Shown here piece after piece: positions 59,006-64,000 of a stretch of DNA of 64,000 nt; the stretch's first letter is position 1; each line of letters starts with the position of its first letter. The position numbers were made by a program, and so were the translations under genes. The stretch is from contig NZ_JAGIAM010000001.1 in NCBI RefSeq assembly GCF_017744835.1, forward strand, positions 620,001 through 684,000. The letters are read 5' to 3'. Source of the stretch: Sphingomonas sp. GTDB taxonomy: Bacteria; Pseudomonadota; Alphaproteobacteria; Sphingomonadales; Sphingomonadaceae. The notes under the pieces were generated by a model. That model was not told the DNA's origin. It did not search any database and saw nothing but the letters and a program-made list of their open reading frames with translations.

Positions 59006-59948
59006 CCGGAGCGGGAGCGGCGTAGAGCGCGTCGCTCCCGCCCGCCAGCGCATAGAGGCGCGCGAGCGCCTTGACCCATTGGCCGGCAATGTCGAGCCGG
59101 CGCTCGCGCTTCCAAGCGAGCGCCGGCAACGACGCGGTCCTGAACCCCAGCAGTGCGAGCGAGCGCGCTGCCAGCGTCGCGCGGCCGAGCGCGCCAGGCC
59201 TTTTCTTCCGCGCGACCATCGTATCGGTGATCCCGATCCGCCACATCCGGCGGAGCACCCAGCCGCGACGCGCGCGCTCGGGTCCCACCCATTCGCGTAC
59301 CGCCGCGCGTGGCGCCCAGGCGAAGCCGAAGCCCTGCGCGCGCAGCCGCGTGAGGAAATCGAGGTCCTCGCCCCCGCTGCGATTGAATGCGGGATCGAAC
59401 CAAGGCTCGCCGACACGTTCGAGCGCGGCGCGCATCACCAGCAAATTGTTGCTCGCATAGAGCATCTCGACCAGGCCTTCGGGGCGTTCCTCGGGGCGGA
59501 AGACTAAAGTCTCGCGCCACCAACGCGGCTCTCCGTCCGCGAACACCGGCTCCACCGGCCCGCCGACCACCGCCGCGCCGGTGCGCTGCTGCACGGCGAT
59601 GAGCTCGGCGAGCCAGCCGGGCTCCGGCCATTCGTCGTCATCGATCATCGCCAGCCGCTGCATCGCCGGATAGCGCAGCGCATGCGCGACGATCGCGTTG
59701 CGGACGCTGCACAGCCCCGGACGCGGCACGAGCACTATGTCCACGGGAATCGGCAGCGTCGGCGCGAGCGCGCAGGCGATCGCAGCACCCTGGCGTTGCT
59801 GCGGATCGTTTTCGGCGACCAGCAGCGCGGCGCGTTCGAGCCCGTCGAGCCCCCGCACGGCCTCGAGCAGCCGGCGCAGATGCTCGGGGCGCCGGAAAGT
59901 GGGGACGGCGATCACCGTCTCGGCGGCATGCGCGCTCCGTACCGCCAC
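58977..59948 (-). CDS. Family 2 glycosyltransferase
   Basis: The 323-residue protein is a GT2 enzyme with ETVIAVPTFRRPEHLRRLLEA at the start, the metal-binding MIDDDEWPEPGWLAEL (about 100) and SGGEDLDFLTRLRAQGF (about 215). The C-terminal part is basic. The GTG at 59948 is the likely start, 8 bp after the acyltransferase stop. It probably adds a sugar to the exopolysaccharide or its lipid intermediate. Confidence 0.85.
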   Translation of the reverse strand: MAVRSAHAAETVIAVPTFRRPEHLRRLLEAVRGLDGLERAALLVAENDPQQRQGAAIACALAPTLPIPVDIVLVPRPGLCSVRNAIVAHALRYPAMQRLAMIDDDEWPEPGWLAELIAVQQRTGAAVVGGPVEPVFADGEPRWWRETLVFRPEERPEGLVEMLYASNNLLVMRAALERVGEPWFDPAFNRSGGEDLDFLTRLRAQGFGFAWAPRAAVREWVGPERARRGWVLRRMWRIGITDTMVARKKRPGALGRATLAARSLALLGFRTASLPALAWKRERRLDIAGQWVKALARLYALAGGSDALYAAPAPVSSARPGSS

Positions 59949-59956
59949 GGCGGCGC

Positions 59957-61042
59957 CTATTCCGCGGCCTGCTGGAGCGGCATGCGGGGTCGCATGTCGC
60001 GCCGCTCGAGCCGCTTGATCAAGCGGTGCCCGGGCACCTCGACCAGCCGGTAGCTCGCCCAGCAGAGCAGCCAGGTCGCGAAGAGCGTGGCCAGGACCAA
60101 GGTCCAGTCGAGGCCAGTGATCCCGTGGCGATGCGCTATCCCCATGCCGCGCGCGGCGATGTCGCGCACCAGCGGGTGCCACAGATAGATCGAATAGCTG
60201 ATCAGCCCGAGGTGGAAGACCAAGGGATTGGCGAGCAGCGCACGCGAGCTGCGGCTGTCGTAATAGCAGGCGATCACGACCGGGACGAAAGCAAGAGCGA
60301 CCAGCACGTCGCCCCGCGGAACAAGGAAGGCGACGACGAGCAGCGCGCAGGCGGCGAGGAAGCCGCGCTCGCCGCGCAGCAGTTGCTCGCAGCGCGGGTG
60401 CCGCACGACGCGATAGGCAATCACCCCCAGCGAGAAGCCGGCGAGGCAGCGGAGCACCGGCAGGATCGTGTCGCTGTCGTTGACGTCCAGCGGTCCGCGC
60501 GATCCGTGCCCCAGCATGGCGACGAGCGCCAGCAGCAGCACCGCCAGCAGCCCCTCTGCCCAGGCGAGCCGCGAGAAGGCGAGGATCGCCACCAGCGGAT
60601 AGAGTAAATAGGCGACCAGCTCGGTGCTGACCGACCAGGCATTGCCGGCGAGCGGCTGCGTGCCCCAGCCCCAGCTCTCGATCATCAGCAGATTGGTGAA
60701 GAGATTGGCGGACGTGAGCGGCACGCCCTGCTCGCCCGACACGTTGAGCAGCATTCGCACCAAGAAGACGAGCGCGACCACGAAGTGCAGCGGCCAGACG
60801 CGCGCCATGCGATTGAGCAGGAAGTCGCCATAGCTCGATGTCGCGAGGTGCTTCACAACGCGCTCGTGATAGCCGATCGAGATGACGAAACCGCTGAGGA
60901 TGAAGAACAGGTCGACGCACAGATAGGCGCGCGAGAAGAGCGGGACCGCATAGGCGTGGAACGCCGGCGCGTGCGGGATGTGGTAGAGCATCACGGCCAC
61001 GGCGGCGATGCCGCGGAGACCCGTGAGCGGCGCGATCCTCAT
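59957..61042 (-). CDS. Membrane acyltransferase family 3
   Basis: The 361-residue integral membrane protein belongs to the acyltransferase-3 (OafA/NolX-like) family, which acetylates or otherwise modifies sugars of surface polysaccharides. It shows ten or so hydrophobic segments, LTGLRGIAAVAVMLYH with the catalytic histidine, and the FFILSGFVI motif. The start has GGGAG upstream. It overlaps the GH10 gene by 4 bases. Confidence 0.9.
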   Translation of the reverse strand: MRIAPLTGLRGIAAVAVMLYHIPHAPAFHAYAVPLFSRAYLCVDLFFILSGFVISIGYHERVVKHLATSSYGDFLLNRMARVWPLHFVVALVFLVRMLLNVSGEQGVPLTSANLFTNLLMIESWGWGTQPLAGNAWSVSTELVAYLLYPLVAILAFSRLAWAEGLLAVLLLALVAMLGHGSRGPLDVNDSDTILPVLRCLAGFSLGVIAYRVVRHPRCEQLLRGERGFLAACALLVVAFLVPRGDVLVALAFVPVVIACYYDSRSSRALLANPLVFHLGLISYSIYLWHPLVRDIAARGMGIAHRHGITGLDWTLVLATLFATWLLCWASYRLVEVPGHRLIKRLERRDMRPRMPLQQAAE

Positions 61043-62205
61043 GCGGATACTCCCTTTGGCAAACGGTTCGTGGCTGCGGCGCGCACCGGCGCGGCATCGA
61101 AGGCGGCGGCCATCTCGGCCCACAACCGCTTGCGGTGGAGCTGCGCGTCGAGCGGCAACCCGCGCGACGGCTGGCCGTCGGGCCAGCGATACTCAGGGGT
61201 AGTGGAAAGCCAGGAGTAGCGATCGGACAGTCCCCAGCTCAGCACAGATCCCACCGCGGGGTTGGCGAGCGCGACATCCAGGAAGGCACGTCCCACCGCC
61301 GCCACCTGGGCGTCGCGCGGCTCGACGTCTGCGGGGCCGCCGCGATCGGCGATGTCGAGCTCGGTGATCGCGATGTGCAGCCCCATCCCGCGGACCTCGT
61401 CGAGGAAATCGGCGAAGGTGCGTTCATCGAACTGCTCGCGAAAGGGCTTGAGGTGGCCCTGGATGCCAAGCGCGTCGATCGGCACGCCGCGCCCCAGCGC
61501 GCGTTCGAGCAGGCCGAGTATCGCCTTGCGCCGCTCGGCGCAGCGGCGTGAGGCGTGCTCGAGCCCGAAATCGGTAAGGAACAACCGCGCGCGCGGGTCC
61601 GCTTCGCGGGCGATGTGGAAGGCCATGTCGATGTATCGCTCGCCGAACGCCTCGGCCCAGATGTTCTTGGCGCGGAGTCCGTCGGGGCGGCCTTCCTTGG
61701 GTTCGACGGGTTCGTTGACGACGTCCCACTCGCTGATCTTGCCGGCATAGCGGCGCATCGCGGTCTGGATGTAGCCGCCGAGCAGCTCTTCCTTGCCGCG
61801 CACGTTCGCTCTGGGCAGCGCAGCCTGGAGCCAGGGCGGGTTCATCGCGTACCAGACTAGTGTGTGCCCGCGCGCCGCGAGCCCATGCTCCTGGGCGAAG
61901 GCGATCAGCCTGTCGTTGCCGCTGAAATCATATCTGCCCGGCGCCGGCTGGGTGACATGGCGCTTGAGCTCATATTCCTGCACGATCACGCCCGCCTCGC
62001 GCAGCACTGCCTGGGTGAAGGCGGGATCCTTTGCGAGCTGGCTCGACTTGATCGCGCAGCCGAAGTGCCGGCCGCTGCGGCGCGCCCGTGCGTCAAGCCC
62101 AGGCCCGCTGGTGTCGGGCGCTGGCGGCACATAGGGCTGCGCGCTCGACCGAAGCGGCACGCTGGCGGCGGCCGCCGCGCCCGCGATGAAGGCGCGCCGC
62201 TTCAT
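61039..62205 (-). CDS. Glycoside hydrolase family 10 (xylanase-like), Tat-type signal
   Basis: The 388-residue protein has a signal of twin-arginine style (MKRRAFIAGAAAAASVP). A GH10 TIM barrel follows, with the acid/base glutamate in EWDVVNEPVEP (about 158) and the nucleophile in AITELDIAD (about 267). GH10 enzymes act on xylan, but family members in polysaccharide clusters may cut the polymer being made. Coupled to genes on both sides by 4-base overlaps, so it is an integral part of the cluster. Confidence 0.9.
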   Translation of the reverse strand: MKRRAFIAGAAAAASVPLRSSAQPYVPPAPDTSGPGLDARARRSGRHFGCAIKSSQLAKDPAFTQAVLREAGVIVQEYELKRHVTQPAPGRYDFSGNDRLIAFAQEHGLAARGHTLVWYAMNPPWLQAALPRANVRGKEELLGGYIQTAMRRYAGKISEWDVVNEPVEPKEGRPDGLRAKNIWAEAFGERYIDMAFHIAREADPRARLFLTDFGLEHASRRCAERRKAILGLLERALGRGVPIDALGIQGHLKPFREQFDERTFADFLDEVRGMGLHIAITELDIADRGGPADVEPRDAQVAAVGRAFLDVALANPAVGSVLSWGLSDRYSWLSTTPEYRWPDGQPSRGLPLDAQLHRKRLWAEMAAAFDAAPVRAAATNRLPKGVSA

Positions 62206-63137
62206 ATCCGATAGCTCCGGAACCGCGCGGTGAGCGCGACCCAGCGATCGGCGAGGCGGCGATAGGCTCCGTCGGGCACGATGATCTGTAGCAGGACCAC
62301 CAGTGCCAGGCCGGGGCGGAAGGCGCCGTGGCGGATCGCGTTGAAATAATAGCCGAGCGCCGTGCGGCGGCTGGTGGGCCACACGCTCTTGGCGGCGTGC
62401 CAGCCCATATAGGCCGAATAGGCGCGCGCCGAAATGTGCGGCTTGAGGTCGCTCAGCCAGGCAAGGTTGCCGATGTTCGAGCGCACCTGCGACAGCCGGT
62501 TCTCAGTGCGGCGGTCAGCCCAGACCACCGTAGCCTTCGCAGCCATCAGGAAGCGCGCGCCGGCCAGCGACAGGCGTACCGCAAAATCCGTATCGTCCCC
62601 GAAGCCGACATCCTCGCGGTAGCGCACCGAGGCCGCAAGCGTGCGGCGGAGCGCCATGCTGCTCGTCTGGATGAAGCCGCGCTCGCACATCAGATAGCGA
62701 TCGACACCCTCGCCCTTGTGGATCTCGCGAAACGGCTTGAGGAAACGCCGGCCCGAGCCGCGATCGACGATCACCCGGCTGTAGGCGACCACATCGTCGC
62801 CCTGCGCGAGCAGCGGCAGCAGATCCGCCAGATGGTCGGGAAGGAAGCGGTCGTCCGAATCGAGGAAGGCGACATAGCGGCCGCGCGCATAGGCGATGCC
62901 GCGGTTGCGGGCGGCGGCTGCGCCGGCATTATCCTGGACGATAACATGGATGCGCAGGTCGCCGATCGCGGCGATCGCGCTGGGCGTGCCGTCAGTCGAG
63001 CCGTCGTCGACCACGATCACCTCGATGTCGGCGACGCTCTGCCCCAGAGCCGAGCGGACCGCCTCGACCACCGCGTCGCGGCGGTTGTAGGTCGGGATCA
63101 CGACCGTGAAGAGAGGTCCTTCGGTCTCGGGCGCCAT
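62202..63137 (-). CDS. Family 2 glycosyltransferase
   Basis: The 311-residue GT-A enzyme has FTVVIPTYNRRDAVVEAVRS, EVIVVDDGSTDGTPSAI and the DxD-type AFLDSDDRFLPDHLADL. The remainder resembles sugar transferases of exopolysaccharide clusters. It overlaps GH10 by 4 bases and directly follows the next GT2 gene. Confidence 0.92.
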   Translation of the reverse strand: MAPETEGPLFTVVIPTYNRRDAVVEAVRSALGQSVADIEVIVVDDGSTDGTPSAIAAIGDLRIHVIVQDNAGAAAARNRGIAYARGRYVAFLDSDDRFLPDHLADLLPLLAQGDDVVAYSRVIVDRGSGRRFLKPFREIHKGEGVDRYLMCERGFIQTSSMALRRTLAASVRYREDVGFGDDTDFAVRLSLAGARFLMAAKATVVWADRRTENRLSQVRSNIGNLAWLSDLKPHISARAYSAYMGWHAAKSVWPTSRRTALGYYFNAIRHGAFRPGLALVVLLQIIVPDGAYRRLADRWVALTARFRSYRI

Positions 63138-64000
63138 CTATTTCCCCCCTTCCGACAGCGCCTCGGCCTTGCCGAAGCGGTGGACGAACTGGTTGACGAG
63201 CGATCGGTAGAACGACTTGGGCAGGTAGGAACGCAGCAGCTGGCGAGCGAGGATGCGCGGCGGCACCCGCCCGAAGAACAGCCCGCGCACCAGCTCGCGG
63301 ATCGTGGCGAGCGGCCGGATCGGCGCCATGTGGTAGGCGAGCACGGTCGCGCGATAGCCGTGGCGCGCGCGCTCGGTGAGCAGATGGCCGCAGCGCTCGA
63401 GCCAGTCGAGCGAGGTCTCATAGCCCCGGACATAGGAGGTCCGCCCGACCTCGGTCGCATCGAGCCAGATGGTGAGCGGCTGCTCGATCATCCGGAAGCG
63501 CCCGCCCTCGACCTGGAGCCGCACCGCGAAATCGAGGTCCTGGCCCTTCTTGAGCGCGGGATCGAAGCGCACGCGCTTGGCAAGCCCGGCCGGCACCACC
63601 AAGGTCGAGGTCTGCATGAACTGGTTGGCGCAGAACAGATATTCGCCGACGTCCTCGCCCTCGCGGATACCGCGATCGGGGCGCACCCAGTAACGGTCGA
63701 CACCACGATCGACCTGCATCTGCGAATAGAGGACGGTCTCCTCGTCATAAGGCAGCGCCGCCGCCATGATCGAGAGCTTGTCGGGAAGGAACTGGTCGTC
63801 CGAATCGAGGAAGGCGACATAATGGCCGCGCGCCGCCTCGATCCCCCGGTTGCGCGCCGCGCCGCCGCCCGCGTTCGCCTGGCGGAGATAGCGGATGCGC
63901 GGGTCACCGAAGGCGGCGACCACCGGCTCGGGATCGTCCTTCGACCCGTCGTCCACGACGATGATCTCGAAATCCTGAAAGTCCTGGTCGAGCACCGAGC
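63138..64000 (-). CDS. Family 2 glycosyltransferase, N-terminus outside window
   Basis: The frame is open to the right edge. The visible 285 or so residues begin inside the conserved VLDQDFQDFEIIVVDDGS region, so only about 20-30 N-terminal residues are missing. It contains AFLDSDDQFLPDKL and KGQDLDFAVRLQVEGGRF, and is closely related to the neighbouring GT2 protein, suggesting a duplicated pair. Its TAG stop is directly before the next gene's ATG. Confidence 0.9.
   Translation of the reverse strand, partial: SVLDQDFQDFEIIVVDDGSKDDPEPVVAAFGDPRIRYLRQANAGGGAARNRGIEAARGHYVAFLDSDDQFLPDKLSIMAAALPYDEETVLYSQMQVDRGVDRYWVRPDRGIREGEDVGEYLFCANQFMQTSTLVVPAGLAKRVRFDPALKKGQDLDFAVRLQVEGGRFRMIEQPLTIWLDATEVGRTSYVRGYETSLDWLERCGHLLTERARHGYRATVLAYHMAPIRPLATIRELVRGLFFGRVPPRILARQLLRSYLPKSFYRSLVNQFVHRFGKAEALSEGGK

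Overview
The window reads as a chromosome segment of a high-GC alphaproteobacterium, most likely a Sphingomonas or close relative. The evidence is the style of the housekeeping proteins (NDUFA9-like epimerase, UppP, GltB/GltD, GalU, Ugd), FecI/FecR/TonB-receptor signalling, an exopolysaccharide region with GH10 and GH16 enzymes, and very dense ATGA-overlapped operons.

Positions 1 to about 39155 are the right-hand part of an integrative and conjugative element (ICE) inserted at the 3' end of a tRNA-Leu(CAG) gene (39153-39239, minus strand). Its left end is outside the window. From left to right it carries: a Dcm/Vsr pair, an SNase-like protein and a nucleotidyl-cyclase-like protein; the relaxase with a repeat-rich, possibly oriT, region; a lytic transglycosylase, TraF and an RdfS-like HTH protein in the rdfS-traF-msi107-rlxS order known from the Mesorhizobium symbiosis island ICEMlSymR7A; DUF736, HU, a large ParB-like protein, DUF2958 and ArdC; a GHKL ATPase/Shedu-like nuclease; a transfer-control block (QseM-like, QseC-like, FseA-like, PhyH-family dioxygenase, TraI, TraR); a FecI-FecR-TonB receptor-lasso-peptide isopeptidase module with no lasso biosynthesis genes in view; the TraG-TrbBCDEJLFGI conjugation machine; a second small HTH gene; and the integrase.

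The control block is the most interesting part. fseA is split into two frames that join at a UUU-C site by a +1 shift, as described for ICEMlSymR7A. qseM and qseC are divergent around two matching operator-like palindromes, and a perfect palindrome (possible tra box) precedes traI. In addition I see five copies of one promoter-like pattern, nGTTACCC-N17-GTC. They lie upstream of fecI (two), of the receptor gene, of traR (minus strand) and of the HU gene. This suggests that the ECF sigma factor of the lasso-isopeptidase module also drives traR and HU, so that a surface signal (perhaps a neighbour's lasso peptide) could feed into quorum-sensing control of ICE transfer. That link is inference.

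Positions 39240-64000 are chromosomal backbone: NDUFA9-like protein, UppP, gltD, two DUF2059-type secreted proteins, gltB, a GST, a nitronate monooxygenase-like protein, a sensor histidine kinase, DapF-like epimerase, GalU and Ugd. They are followed by a polysaccharide-related cluster (GH16 lipoprotein; on the minus strand two GT2 genes, a GH10 enzyme, an acyltransferase and another glycosyltransferase), which runs off the right edge.
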